47,480 nucleotides of DNA, taken from positions 28,566 through 76,045 of the forward strand of contig DDTJ01000067.1 in NCBI GenBank assembly GCA_002344525.1, written 5' to 3'. A program made the translations under genes and the position numbers. This stretch comes from Akkermansiaceae bacterium UBA2367. GTDB lineage: Bacteria > Verrucomicrobiota > Verrucomicrobiia > Verrucomicrobiales > DEV007. Numbering within the stretch: position 1 is the first letter of the stretch; every line of letters starts with the position of its first letter. The notes below the pieces were generated by a model, which did no database searches, was not told the origin of the DNA, and worked only from the letters and a program-made list of their open reading frames with translations. Shown piece by piece: positions 23,824 through 37,000 of this stretch.

Positions 23824-24753
23824 ATGGAAACGAACGCCGCCATCGCATCCAGTCCCTTGAGACCGGCGGATGGCCGGCGGGGGCGGATGATGGTCGCTTT
23901 CCTCGTTTCGCTCATGCTGAACCTCCTCTTCCTCACCGGCATGATCTTCGTGACGGTGAGCGAGAGGCATCCCTCCCCGCCCGCCATCGCCGTGACCTCC
24001 GTCATCACCGAGGGCCACTCGCCGGCCGTCGAATCGCCCGGACTCCGCCGCACCGCCGCCGCCCCGATCAGAGGGGGCGGGCCGTCGCTTCAGGCCATGC
24101 CCATAGCCGCCGCCGCCGCAGGGGGCGAATTCACCATGACCGTCCCCGACCTCCCCTCCTTCGACACCGGGGTCGCGGGGCTCTCCGGGATCGACCCCGC
24201 GTTCGGAGCCGGATTCGACGCCGGACCCGGGCCCGGCCTCGGGAACGGTCCCGGCGGCATGGGGGGCACAGGCGGCGACGGGGCCTCGATGAAGGTCGGC
24301 AAGCTCACGGTGAAGGCCCGCCGGCTCGGCGTCGTCCTCGACATCTCGGGCAGCATGCAGGTGCATCTGCCGGGGGTGAAGAAAGAACTGAGACGCACCT
24401 TCAGCCAAGCCAAGATCGTGGAGGTGGAGGGATGCGGCCTGCACTGGAACCGGTCCTCCGCACCGGAGAAGCAGGAGGTCCGGCTGCGTTCATCGGCCGA
24501 TTCCGTGGTCGAGGCGGTGGAGATGCTCGTCGCCGACGCCAAGGTGGATGCGATCTACTGGTTCTCCGATCTCCAAGATGGCGAATCGGAGCAGGGTCTC
24601 TCGCGCTTGGGCGAACTGCTGAACTTGGAAAAGGGCAAAGGCAGGGCGGTGCGGCTCTACATCCGCAGTCTCGAACGCAAGCCCTCCACCAAGCTCGCGG
24701 CGATCGTGAGAACCAGTGGAGGGGCGGTCCAAGCGGGGGGAAAGGAGGAGTGA
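23824..24753 (+). CDS. membrane-anchored VWA-domain protein
   Basis: 309 residues from the ATG at 23824. A single transmembrane helix (about residues 23-45, MVAFLVSLMLNLLFLTGMIF) leaves a short cytoplasmic N-terminus and a large outer part. A Gly/Pro-rich linker (GPGPGLGNGPGGMGGTGGDG) leads to a von Willebrand A domain from about residue 160: LGVVLDISGSM holds the metal-binding DxSxS motif, and VDAIYWFSDLQDGE and VRLYIRSLERKPS follow. VWA domains bind partner proteins through a divalent metal. It stands 308 bases before the giant exoprotein gene on the same strand, so a link with surface-protein assembly is possible but unproven. Confidence 0.85.
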   Translation: METNAAIASSPLRPADGRRGRMMVAFLVSLMLNLLFLTGMIFVTVSERHPSPPAIAVTSVITEGHSPAVESPGLRRTAAAPIRGGGPSLQAMPIAAAAAGGEFTMTVPDLPSFDTGVAGLSGIDPAFGAGFDAGPGPGLGNGPGGMGGTGGDGASMKVGKLTVKARRLGVVLDISGSMQVHLPGVKKELRRTFSQAKIVEVEGCGLHWNRSSAPEKQEVRLRSSADSVVEAVEMLVADAKVDAIYWFSDLQDGESEQGLSRLGELLNLEKGKGRAVRLYIRSLERKPSTKLAAIVRTSGGAVQAGGKEE

Positions 24754-24822
24754 TCCGCCTGACCAAAAATCGGCGGTCGCCTTGATCAAGTCCGAAATCC
24801 GAGGCCCGAAACCGCTACGCGG

Positions 24823-24900
24823 GACCGCTGATCGGCATGGATTCACGCTGATTTTTCCAAGTCGGAAAAAATCAGCGGAAATCAGCGAGAATCAGCGGTC
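24823..24900. repeat. ATCAGCG inverted repeat in the 308-bp gap 24754-25061
   Basis: gaccgctgatcggcatggat... (from 24823) pairs imperfectly with ...gcgagaatcagcggtc (to 24900); the right half repeats aatcagcg three times. A second hairpin, cggttttttcg (24917-24927) with cgaaaaaaaaaccg (24934-24947), follows. This gap is AT-rich for the window and holds no gene. Confidence 0.7.
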
Positions 24901-24964
24901 TCCGGAGGCCCAAATTCGGTTTTTTCGTCCTTCCGAAAAAAAAACCGCCGAAACGAAAAATAAG

Positions 24965-24994
24965 TTGGACACAATTTTGCCGATTTCATATAAC
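24965..24994 (+). promoter_or_regulatory. candidate sigma-70-type promoter of the giant exoprotein gene
   Basis: TTGGAC (24965-24970) and TATAAC (24989-24994) are separated by 18 bases and lie about 70 bases before the start codon at 25062, in the most AT-rich stretch nearby. The hairpin at 24917-24947 is just upstream of it. Confidence 0.5.
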
Positions 24995-25061
24995 CGGCCT
25001 GGGATCACGGATTTCCGCTGTCCCGCCTCAACCCTCCCCCCTCACACCTCCCCTCGACCCC

Positions 25062-28000
25062 ATGAAATCCCCCGCTCTTCCCCCCAAGAGCGGCTGCGCC
25101 GCCGTACTTCGCGTCCTGCGCCGCTCCGCCAAGCTGCAAACCGTCGTCGTCACCCTGCTGATGCCCGGCCTCATGGTCTGGACCCCTTCGGCGACGGCCA
25201 ACCCCCAGGGCGCCACCATCGTCCATGGCGACATCAGCTTCGGGGACGGGGCCGGCGGCGCCTTCCACATCCACCAGGGCAGCCACAACGCCATCATCAA
25301 CTGGGACAGCTTCTCCATCGACGCCGGCGAACTCACCCAGTTCCACCAGCCCGGCAGCAACTCCGCCGTGCTCAACCGCGTCACCGGGGGCGACCCCACC
25401 GCCATCTACGGGGCCTTGAAGGGCAACGGGACCGTCTTCGTCATCAACCCCAGCGGTATTCTCGTCGGCCCCGGGGGGACCGTCGACGTGAACGGCCTGG
25501 TCTTCTCCACCCTCGACGTGGACAACGGCGAATTCCTCGCCAGGAGCGACATGGTCTTCAAGGGCGGGAGCGACAAAGGGGTGACCAACTTGGGCCGGAT
25601 CAACGCCATCGGCGGCGACGTGTTCCTCATCGGTCGGACCGTGAGCAACAGCGGGACCGTCTCCGCCGGGGGCACGGCGGGCCTCGCGGCGGGGCAGGAG
25701 GTGCTGTTGACCGCCGGGCAGGGGATCGGCGGCGAGCGCCTCTTCGTGCGCGCGACGGGGGCGGGGGCGAGCGGGACGGGGATCTTCAACGACGGCACCA
25801 TCGAGGGGGCCGCCGTCGAGCTGAAGGCCCACGGGAACCTCTACGCCTTGGCGATCAACAACAAGGGTTCGGTGAGGGCGACGGGTGTGGACAGCTCCGG
25901 GGGACGCGTCTTTTTGCGCGCGCCCGGCGGCTCCGTGCGTGGTGGTGGGTCCATCCGCGCGACCGGCGGCGGTGTCGGCAGCGGCGGGCGCGTCCTCATC
26001 GAGGCGGCCTATGCCAAAGTGGACGGCCTCATCCGCGCCGAGGGCGGCAACGCGAGGATCGCGGCGACGGAGCGCGCCGAGGTGACGGGGACCGTCGATG
26101 TGTCCAGCGCCGTCGGTCGCGGTGGCGAGGTGGTCGTCGAGGCCCGCGAGATCGCCGTCGGCGGCACCGCCTCGGTGGACGCCTCCGGCGAGACGGGCGG
26201 TGGGAATATCCAGGTCGGCGGCGGTTTCCAGGGCCGCGACGCCAGCATTCGCAACGCCGAGAGGCTCGTCATCGACGACGGGGCGGCGATCCGTGCCGAC
26301 GCCTTGGCCGACGGCAGCGGGGGCAACGTGATCCTCTGGTCCGACGGCGACACGGTGTTCTCCGGCAGCCTTTCCGCCCGCGGCGTGTCGCAGGGCGGCT
26401 TCGCCGAAATCTCCGGCAAAGACACCTTGTCGGTCGATGGCGCCATCGACCTGACCGCCAGCGCCGGGGCGGCGGGCACCCTGCTGCTCGACCCGACGAA
26501 CATCACCATCTCGGCGACTGGCGCGGGCGGCCTCGGCGGCAGCACCATCAGCAACGTGTGGCTCTCGCAGCAGCTCGACATGGGGAACAACGTCGTCATC
26601 TCCACCAATTTCGGAACTGGCGGCACGGGGAATATCACCGTGGGTCGCACCGACAGCAACGCCAACTCCCAAGCCGACCGCATCCAGTGGTATCAGAACG
26701 ACGCCGCCACTCCCGGCGGCACCTTGACCTTCCTCGCTCAGGGCAACATCCTTTTCAATACGGCAGTGCAGAGCGCCGGCTATGGGGGCATCAACGTCGT
26801 AGCCGGTTGGGACGGCGTCACGGGCTGGAGTGTCCCCGGCGCGGGAGATTTCGGCTCCGCTATCACCTTCGACATGGCGGCGGTGTTGGCGACAATGCCC
26901 GGCGGCGTCAACGAAGCGGCGGCCGACGCGGCGGGCAACGGCGGAGGCTCCGTCTTCCTCGGGGCGACCAACTCCCGCACCGGCGTCGCCGTGGGCAGCC
27001 GCTGGGGCGAGACCAATCTGGCGGCGCACGACCTCATCCTGCGCGGCAGCACCACTATCGGGCGTGGCTGGGCGCAGTTGGGCTTCAACGACAATGGCGT
27101 CGAGTACCAGCTTTCGACCAGCCACAACGGCATTATCATCAACGAGTGGTGGGGTGCCGCCGCCGGCAACGTGCAAGGCAAGAACTACATCGCCCTGCTT
27201 GGGGGGACGGAGTTCGGTACGGGCGATACGCTTTCCTTGGAGACAAAGGCATTTAGAGGAGCCGGCTGGGGAGCCACCGGCGACATCACCGTGGGGTTGA
27301 GCGGCCGCCTCGACGCCCGTAGCGGGACCACCGCCAGCTACACGCAGATCGGGCATGGAGGCACCCTTGCCGATGGTACGGAGGCCAAGTGGCTCACCGG
27401 GCAGGCCGCCCGCGTCACCCGCGACGGTATCCAAATCTCTCCCGAACTGAACCGCTACTCCATCTTCTCCAGCACTTGGCGCACCAATTACGCGGGGGCC
27501 GCCGCCCGCATTGACGCGGACATCAAGATCACCGCCGCCGAGGACGTCCTCATTATGGGGGCGCTGGGCTTCGAGGGGGTTACCGACATGCAGAATGCCG
27601 CGGTGGTCGATGGCGCCTACACCATGATCGGACACGGTGGAATCGAGAACCAGGGCAGCTACCATGGGAACATCTCCGTCGAAGCCCGCGGTGCTACCTC
27701 CGCGCCCACCAGCGCCGCCGACAACAACGGCCTCGCCGGGCTCGGCATCCAAATTCTCGGTGGGCGCGGTTCCAAGAGCTTCGCCATGATCGGACACGGT
27801 TCCGGCTACGAGAGCAACCCTCGCAGCATCTGGGACCAGAGCATGAGCGGCGACATCATCGTCCGTGCCACCACCGGTGCGATTCGCCTGCAGGGGCACA
27901 ACCAGGAAGTGCGGAACGGCAATCTCAACACCGGAACCCTCGTCGGCCACGAAGAAGTGATCGCCGCAGGCAACGCCTCCGACGCTTCCAACCTGGGCAG

Positions 28001-31000
28001 TTTCGTGCAGATCGGCCATGGTGGGCAGGTCGGTACGCTCCAGGTGGCCGGGGGTATCTTCATCATGCCCGGCGGCGTCAACGTCAACAACATCGTGCCC
28101 GACACCTCCATGACCGGCAACATCGAGGTCTTCGCCGGGGGTAATTATCTCGATCCGGAGAACGCCGACACCCCCATCGGCATCCTCGTCCGGGCTGGCA
28201 ACCGGCGTTGGTACCACGCCATGATCGGGCATGGGGGGACCAACTGGAACGCGGTCAACACCGCAGCCCAGACTCCGAATTTTGGCGCGAGCGCCAACCT
28301 TCCCTTCGGCACGCCGGCCCTCGCCGCCTCCACCGGCTACAACGGGAACATCAAGGTCGAGGCCGACAAGGGCAGCGTCGTAGCCACCGGGGGCGATGCC
28401 TTCCGCGCCGACCGGGTTTGGGGGTACGGTCTGAATTTCGTGCAAGTCGGCCACGGCGGCGACACGGCGCGCGGGAGGAAGGGCGGCACCATCGCGGTGC
28501 TGGCGGGCCAGGGCACCGGGTCAACCGCCGGGGACATTCTCTTCACGGCGGGGCAGATGGTGCGTGACCATGCCATGCTCGGACACGGTGGCTACGACGC
28601 CGACGGCGATATCCTCGGAGCGGCCAACAGCGCGAAGATCACGGCGATCGCCTATGGCGACATCGCCTTCGTCTCGCCGGAGAGCATCGCCCAAGTCGAT
28701 GCCCTGCGGTATTCCATCGATTACGCCAACTGGTTCTTCGGCGGCGGCACCACCGACGCCACTCTCGGGGGGATGTACAACGTGAACGACCGCTTCGTCC
28801 AGCTCGGCCACGGAGGGCGCTCCAACACCACCCTCATCACCAACCGGCAGGATATCGAGGTCACCTCGGGCACCGGGGACGCGACCGCCGGAGCTACGGC
28901 GGGCAACCTCGACGGCGACGCCACCACCGGCGGCATCACCTTCGTCGCCGGGGACATGGACCGGAACTACGCCCAGCTCGGCCACGGCGGCTGGGAGAAT
29001 GGCACCGTCGGCGACATCACCGGCGATATCGTCGTGAAGGCGCTCGGCGGGAATCTCGTCTTCGACACCAGTGTCCTCGGTGCGCAGAGCACTCGCCACC
29101 AGACCGACCGCTCCCTCAATGGCAGCACCAACACCCGGGTGATCCAGGGCTACGGGGGCGGTATCGACGCGTACGCCAAGCTTGGGCATGGCGGCTACGG
29201 CACCCGTGGAGTCTACACCGGGGATATCGGAGTCGATGCTTGGGGCGGCCTCAGCTTCCTCGGCGCGGCCGCTGCGCCCAAGGTGGACCGCACCGTCACC
29301 ACTGCCGCCATCGACGCCGCCATCAATGCGGGGACGAACGTCTGGGTGCCCCTCGCCAACCTCACCGACACCGCCGCCACCGTTGCTCAAGAATACGCGA
29401 TGCCAGAGCTGATCTCCAACATCGTGCCCGGCACCGTCCGCATCGTGCTGGCCGACGGCTCCGTGATCACCGACCTGCCGAACAACAGTAGCGACGACCG
29501 CCAGAGCGGCCTCTACCGCAACGGTGTCAAGGTGGGCGACGTCCACTACGACTGGGGCCTCGTGCGATTCGACACGACCCTCAAGACTGCGGAGGGCGGC
29601 ACTTGGGCTGGCACCGGGGCCGAGGCCGCCTTCCAGACCGCCGTAGGGCTGAAGGAGCGCGCCTTCGTCCAGCTCGGCCACGGCGGCTACGATAGCGAGA
29701 ACCCCAACAGCAAGGCCAACGATCTGCTCAGCAACTTCGGAAATATCACCGTCAACGCCGGAGGCGACATCGTATTCCAAGGCGGCGCGATGTACCGCAG
29801 CTTCGCCCAGCTCGGCCATGGAGGCCTTGATACCAAAGGGGCCAGCGGAGGTCACATCTCCATTGACCAAATTGATGCCAGCACCTCCCTCGGGCGTGTC
29901 GGTGGCATCCGTTTCCTCGCCGGCCACGGCGGCCACCGCCAGTACGACTACCAGAGCTACGCCCAGCTCGGTCACGGCGGCCATGATGCCGACGGAAACC
30001 ATTTCGGAAACATCACCATCCGCGGCACCCGGGACGTCGACGGCATGGGCCTCTTCTTCAAGGCCGGGAACCGGATGGACGCCAACGTCATGCTCGGCCA
30101 CGGGGGGTATGGGGCCCGGACGGGCACGGCGGCCTCGGCCTACGGACTCAACGGCGACATTGACATCGAGGTGGACGGCGACGTCGCCTTCGTCGCCGGC
30201 ACCTTCACGAACAACAACAACCTCTACCGCGAAGACGGGCGCCTCTACGCCCAGCTCGGCCATGGCGGCTACGATGCCGACGCCGACCTCAGTGCCACCT
30301 TGCGCTTCGGCCAGACCCGCACCAATCCCGGACTCCCCATCGGCACCCTCGGTGCGGGCGATGGGAACTGGGGCCACTTCGGCGACATCACGCTGGTCTC
30401 GACAAACGGGAACATCAGCTTCATGGGCGGCAGCACCATTCCGGTGGCGGACCGCCGCGACCTCGACGGCAATCCCATCCCCGTCGCCTCCGATCCCAAT
30501 GGCTTCCTCGTCAGCCATGGCGACGGCAAGGGGATCATCCACCACGCCTCGGTCGGCCACGGCGGCTACTCGGCTGGCGGCGACCACCACGGCAACATCA
30601 CCGTCACCGCCGAAAACGGCAGCATCCAGCTCGTCGGCGGCATGATGACTAACGACGACTCGGCCGATAAACGCAACTGGTCGCAGATCGGTCACGGCGG
30701 GGCCGAGGCTCAGGGCCACCTCGGGCGCACTACCGAGAAGATCGACGTCTACGCGGCTCGCGACATCGTTCTCGTCGGCGGCGGGGGCTACCGCAACCAA
30801 GCCCTCATCGGCAACGGAGGTCTGAACTTCGATGGCAGCCACACCGGCACCGTCCAAGCTTACGCGGGCGGTGACATCCATTTGCGTGGCGGCATCGCCT
30901 TGGAGCGGGTCGTCCGCCGCATCGGCGAGTATCAGGACATGACCGGAGCCGACGGCGGCGCGGCCAACGATCTCACCGAATTCAATGGCTACTACGGCAG

Positions 31001-34000
31001 CGGCGGCCTCGGCTACCTGATGATGGACGCGGCGGCGGCGGCCGGAGGCGGTCAGAAGACCAAGCTCATCGGCCAGGAGATCCAGCCGGGTACGGTGCAG
31101 TTCCGCCTCGCCGAGGCGGGGGTGCTCTTCAACGCGGCGAGGACGCCGGACTACATCGACGACGGCCTCGGCAACATCATCAGCAACGACGGGAACAGCA
31201 CCGTCGTCGGCACCATCGACTACGCCACCGGCGAGATCGCTTGGACCACGGCCATCCTCGCGAGCAACACCGCGAACCAGCCCGACCTCTTCGTGAACTA
31301 CGACCACCGCACCCACATCCGCAACGACGCCTACGCTGCCACCGCCCAGATCGGCCATGGTGGGGTGCAGTCCGGTTCGCGGGTCGAGACCCATCCCGAG
31401 GCGGCCTTGAACGGCTTCGTCAACCGGGGCATTTCCGGCGATATCGACGTGCGCGCCGGTGTGAACGCTGTTGGGGCCTTCAACGGTTCCGGCGGCTCCG
31501 TCGTGGCCATCGCCGGGAACGACCAGCGCACCTATGTGCAGATCGGTCACGGGGGCATGGATTCGGCCACCCCGGCCGGGCACGCCTTCTCCGGTAAGGT
31601 CGATGTCAGGGCCGACGGGGATATCGATTTCCGTGGCGGTGGTGGTCTCGTAGACCACCATCACATCGCTTTCAACTACTACGGCACCGGCAGCAGTACC
31701 GTGGCCTCGGTGACCGCCGCTTCGGACGCCGACCGGCTGAGTGCCCGCTACGCCACCGCGCTGGGGGCTGGCACGCAGTCGATGTCGGGGGTCGCCAGCA
31801 CCTTCTACGCCTTCGCCCACATCGGCCACGGCGGTGTGTCGTCCCACGCCAACAACGGCGTCGACAACAACTCCAACAACCCTCTCGCTCCGGCCAATGA
31901 CCCCACCACCGGGCACAACGGGGACATCCATGTGCAAACCGCCACCGGTGACATCTCCTTCACCGGCGGCGGTGGCGGTGGCGGTGGCCACCACTTCGCC
32001 CAGATCGGCCACGGCGGCACTTCCTCTCTCGGGAACCATTTCGGTCGCATCGATGTGATCTCGGGGGGCGACATCCTCTTCACCGGGGGGGCGGAGTCCT
32101 ACCGCGCCGACAGCGCTGACAAGGGCAGCTACGCCATGATCGGCCACGGCGGGCGCTCCGTGACGGGGAACCTCTTCGGCCTCATCCACGTCGATGCGAC
32201 CGGGGCCATCCGCTTCCGGGGCGGCGACGGACTCAGTGACCGCAGCCGGGTGACCTACGGTGCCCACGTCTATGTCCTGAACCGGGCCGCCGACCAGGAC
32301 GACAACCATTTCAACCGCACCGAGTCGCGACAGAACTCCGCCCAGATCGGCCACGGCGGCTTCTTCGTCTATGGCGACAAGACCGGCGACATCGAAGTGA
32401 GCGCCGGCAACGGCATCGACTTCCGCGGCGGCGACCGTCTCGCCGGCTCGCTCGACAACAACTCGGGCTACCTCAACTACGCCCAGATCGGCCACGGCGG
32501 CATCCAGGCTTGGCGGCAGATCCGCACCAACCTCGCCATGCCCAACGCCGCCCCGGCCACCGCTCCCAACGCCGACGACTGGAACCTGCCGTTCCGCTGG
32601 GATCCCGTCAACAACCGCTACGTCCTCGACGGCACCGGCCAGTTCCCCTGGCCCGTCGACAACTCCATCGACCCCGTGCGGGGCCTCGGCAACCCGCTCT
32701 ACGACGGTTTCAGCGGGGACATCACCGTGACCGCCACCCACGGCGACATCCGCTTCTCCGGCGGCACCTCGCCCGGCACCTTCGGCCAGATCGGGCACGG
32801 CGGCATCGAGGCTGGCGGCGACCACTTCGGCGAAATCACCGTGCGCGCCCTCGCCGGGGACATCGACTTCACCGCCAACCGCATCGAGGAGACCGGCTCC
32901 ACCGCCACCAGCGGCCAGACCTACGTCCAGATCGGCCACGGCGGCCAGCATTCCAGCGGCGAGCAGAGCGGCGGCATCAAGGCCTCCGCCTCCGGCGAGA
33001 TCCGCTTCAAGGGCGGTATGAGCATGGCCTACGCCATGATCGGCCACGGCGGGCGCGAGGAGCACGGCACCACCACCACCCAGTGGGGCAGCAACTACCG
33101 GCATTCGTCGAATTTCATGTATTCGCGGAACACCGTCTACCGCCCCGGCACCCGCAGCGGTGACATCGAGGTGGTCGCCGGTGGCGACATCGCCTTCAGC
33201 GGCGGCCACCGCAACGCCGACCACAACTTCGCCATGATCGGCCACGGCGGCTACCGCGTCCACGCCAACCCCGATCCGAACAGCCAGTTCGGCGACGGGC
33301 ATAACGGCGACATCACCGTGAGCAGCACCGGCGGCGAAATCCGCCTCATGGCCGGGCAGGCGACCGACTCCTTCGTCCAGATCGGCCACGGCGGGTGGGA
33401 GAGCTTCGGCAACCACGGTGGCAACGGCCTGAACATCGGTGCCGGCGACAACCGAACTCGGAGCAACATCCTCGTCGAGGCATACTCCGGCATCACCGCC
33501 TTGGCCAGCGGGCAGTTCCGTGCCAACACCACCTCGGCCAACTACGTCCAGATCGGACACGGCGGACGCCGCTCCAGCTTCCGCGACAGCCAGGACTTCG
33601 ACGCCAACAACTACGCCAAGCTTCAGCCCATCCCGGGGGGGACGGGCTACACCAATCCGGAGACGGGCGCTCCGAACGTGGACGACCCGGGTTCGCACCC
33701 CCTGACCCCCTTCCTCAACAACAATGACGGTCTCTACATGGGTGACACCTTGGCCACGCTCGGCACTTTCATGGGCGACATCACCTTGCGCACCACCGGC
33801 ACCGGGGCCGACATCCTCTTCTACGCTCCCAACGAGTCCCTCGGCACCCTCGGCATCAATGGCACGGATTCCTACGCCATGGTCGGCCACGGCGGCTACC
33901 GCGTCTTCGGCGACATCGCGGGGAACATCACCGTGGACAGCGCGGGCGGCATCCAGTTCGTCGCCCTGCAGGGGACGGCTCTCGCCCCCAACACCACCTC

Positions 34001-37000
34001 CAACCACAACGGAGCCTACGCCCTGCTCGGTCACGGCGGCTACGAGTCGGGCGGCAGCTATAACGGGACCATCGACGTGACCGCCCGCGGCAACGTCCTC
34101 TTCCAAGGGGCCGATTCGGTCAACAGCGCCAACATCGGCTTCGCCCAGCTCGGGCATGGCGGCTATGATTCCAGCAAGGCCGGTGGCCAATACCGCGAGG
34201 CCATCCGCGATCCCCACGTCATCGCCGCCGCCCCCGCTGCTCCCGCTGCCGTGAACATCGCGACCGGTCTGGCACCCGTGGGCAACAGCGGCAACATCAC
34301 CGTGAACGTGCTCAACGGCGGGAACCTCGAGTTCCTCGCGGGCCGCGACGTCATCAACTACGCCCAGCTCGGTCACGGCGGGCGCTCCACCCGGGACACC
34401 CACACCGGCGACATCGAGGTGAACGTCAGCGGCGGTATCCGCTTCATTGCTTCGGTCGATGGCCCTCATTTGGCGGGCGACAACGCCGGGACCAACGAGG
34501 ACGCCTACGTCCAGCTCGGCCACGGCGGCTACGCCGCCCACGGCAGCCACAGCGGTGACATCACGGTCACCGCTGGCGTCTTTGCCCCTGGGCTCGACGC
34601 GGGCCGCAGCATCGTCTTCCGCGGCGGCGACGATGTCCGCAACTACGCCCAGATCGGCCACGGCGGTGCCGAGACCGTCGGCTACGGGCTTCTAGATAAC
34701 GCCATCGGCCTCAGTGGCAACATCAAGGTGACTACCGCCGGCGATATCCTCTTCGTGGCTGGAACCATCTCGGGCCGCGACATTTGGGACAACAATGTGG
34801 GCGGCCAGTATGCCCAAATCGGCCATGGCGGCTATAACTCCGACGTGGACCCGAACCGGGCCAATGTCACCGGGCGCTTCAACGCCAATGGCACGCCTGT
34901 CGGTCACAACGGCGACATCACCGTGACTGCCGGAGGCAACATCGAGTTCCTCGCGGGCGACGTCACCCGGATCTACGAGGCCAGCACCGGCCAGGGCGAC
35001 GGGGCCTTCCACTACGCCCAGATCGGCCACGGGGGCTACAGCGCCTCGGGCAACCACTTCGGCAACATCACCGTGAAGGCGGGTCTCGGCCAGGACGACG
35101 CCATCGTCGATCCGGATGCGCGGATCTACTTCGCCGGAGGTGCTCCGGGCCGGTACAGTTGGGCCGACTATGGCAACTACTCCCAGCTCGGCCACGGCGG
35201 CTACGGTGCCTCGGGGAACCAGGGGCGGCGTTCCGGCACCGGCGACGCCAGCGTCGCGCTGGACACCATCAAGGTGGTCTCCGCCGGGGACATCCACTTC
35301 ACTGCCCTCGGCAGCGGGATCAACAGCTACGTGATGCTGGGGAACGGTGGCTACGGGAACCGCGGTGACCATGCTGCGAATATCGACGTCCGGGCGGGCG
35401 GCCAGCTCGCCTTCGAGGCCGGTGCCCCGGCGCTCAGCTCGGCATCAGGCTACTACACGCAATACTCCTGGTCGGGCGTCAGTGCCACCGACGCCAACAC
35501 CCGGACCCGCAGCTTGGACTGGGCGGCCAACCTGCACGTCGATAGCAGCCCGGCACCTCCCGACGGAGTCCTCGGCCGGGTCAACCTCAGCCACGCCCGG
35601 GTGGTTCCGGGAACCATCAAGATCACTATCCGCAGCACCGCCACCGGCTTGCCGGTGTTGGGAACCCTCTCCGACAATGGGATGGGCCAGTTGATCGCCG
35701 ACAACAACATCACCGCCGACTTCGGCGACGGCTTGGGCAACCGAACCATCACGGCCGGAACCCAAGTGGGCTACATCATCTACAGCCTCACCGACACCAC
35801 CACGATCACCTTCACCCAAGACGTGAACCCCGGACCGAGCGATGGCACGGCCAACCTGGCCATCGAATTCCAGCATTGGTCGGTGGACCGGGCCTTCGCC
35901 CAGCTCGGCAACGGCGGCTACGAATCGGACAACCCGGACGGGACGACAGCGGGATCCAATACCCTTGGCCACTTCGGCGACATCACCGTCCACGCCGGCA
36001 GGGATGTGCTCTTCGCGGCCGGCAAGGGTTCCCAGAACTCCGCCCAGTTGGGCCACGGGGGATATCAGAGTTCGGGTCGTAACTTCGGGAACATCCAAGT
36101 GGGCACGGCCGCCGAGCGGATCGGCGGGGCGGTCCTCCTGACGGGCGGCCACGGCGACTACTACAACTCGAACGACTCCTACGTCCAGATCGGCCATGGT
36201 GGCCGCAACACCATCGGGACAAACCGGGGCGACATCTCCATCTACGCCACCACGGGTCTCACGTCCGGATACGAGAACGTCGGTCTGCTGCTGCAGGCTG
36301 GATCGCGCAACAACAGCTATGCCCTTGTCGGGCATGGCGGCACAGGTTCCAAGTCCGGCACGGCCAACGGCGCCGTAGGCATGGAGGGCAACAGCGGCGG
36401 CGTCACCATCGACACCATCGGCGACGTGAATGTCATCGCCGGCGTGCTCAACCGGGGCGGCGGCACCTTGGCCCAGACCAGCGACGACGGCAACCTCTAC
36501 GCCCAAATCGGCCATGGCGGCTACGACGCCGACGTCTCTTGGGACAGCGTCATCGCCTATGGCAACAACATCGGCCACAACGGCAAGATCACCGTGATCA
36601 GTCGCGAGGGCAGCGTCAACGTCCTCGGTGGCGACCATCTCCGCAGTTTCCTGCCCAGCGTCTCCCCCTCCGTCGGCATCCACGACGGATGGACGGTCAA
36701 CGGCATCGCCCGCATGGAGGCCTACGCCGGGGGGCGCTTCCACTACGCCATGATCGGCCACGGCGGCTATGCCACCAACGGCAACCACTGGGGCGATATC
36801 GACGTGCGCGCCGGCTTCAACGACGCCGCCGTTCCCGTCCAGACCGGGACTGCGGCAGAAAGCCACATTCGGGTTCAGGGTGGGCGTTTCCTCCCCGACA
36901 ACGACGGCGAGGCGAGCGGGTTCGCGCAGATCGGCCACGGCGGTCGCAGCAGTTCCGGCAACCAGGGCCGGGGCGGCGATCTGACCTCGCTGAGGGCCGC

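Noticed and set aside
25005..28454. A 1,149-codon open frame on the minus strand
   Set aside because: Antisense to the signal peptide and TPS domain of the giant gene; composition is shadow-like.
28521..34661. A 2,046-codon open frame on the minus strand inside the giant gene
   Set aside because: The sequence is an antisense shadow of the plus-strand GHGG repeats: low-complexity Val/Ala/Asp-rich, no domain, start signal or termination context. High GC and repeated codons keep the opposite frame open.
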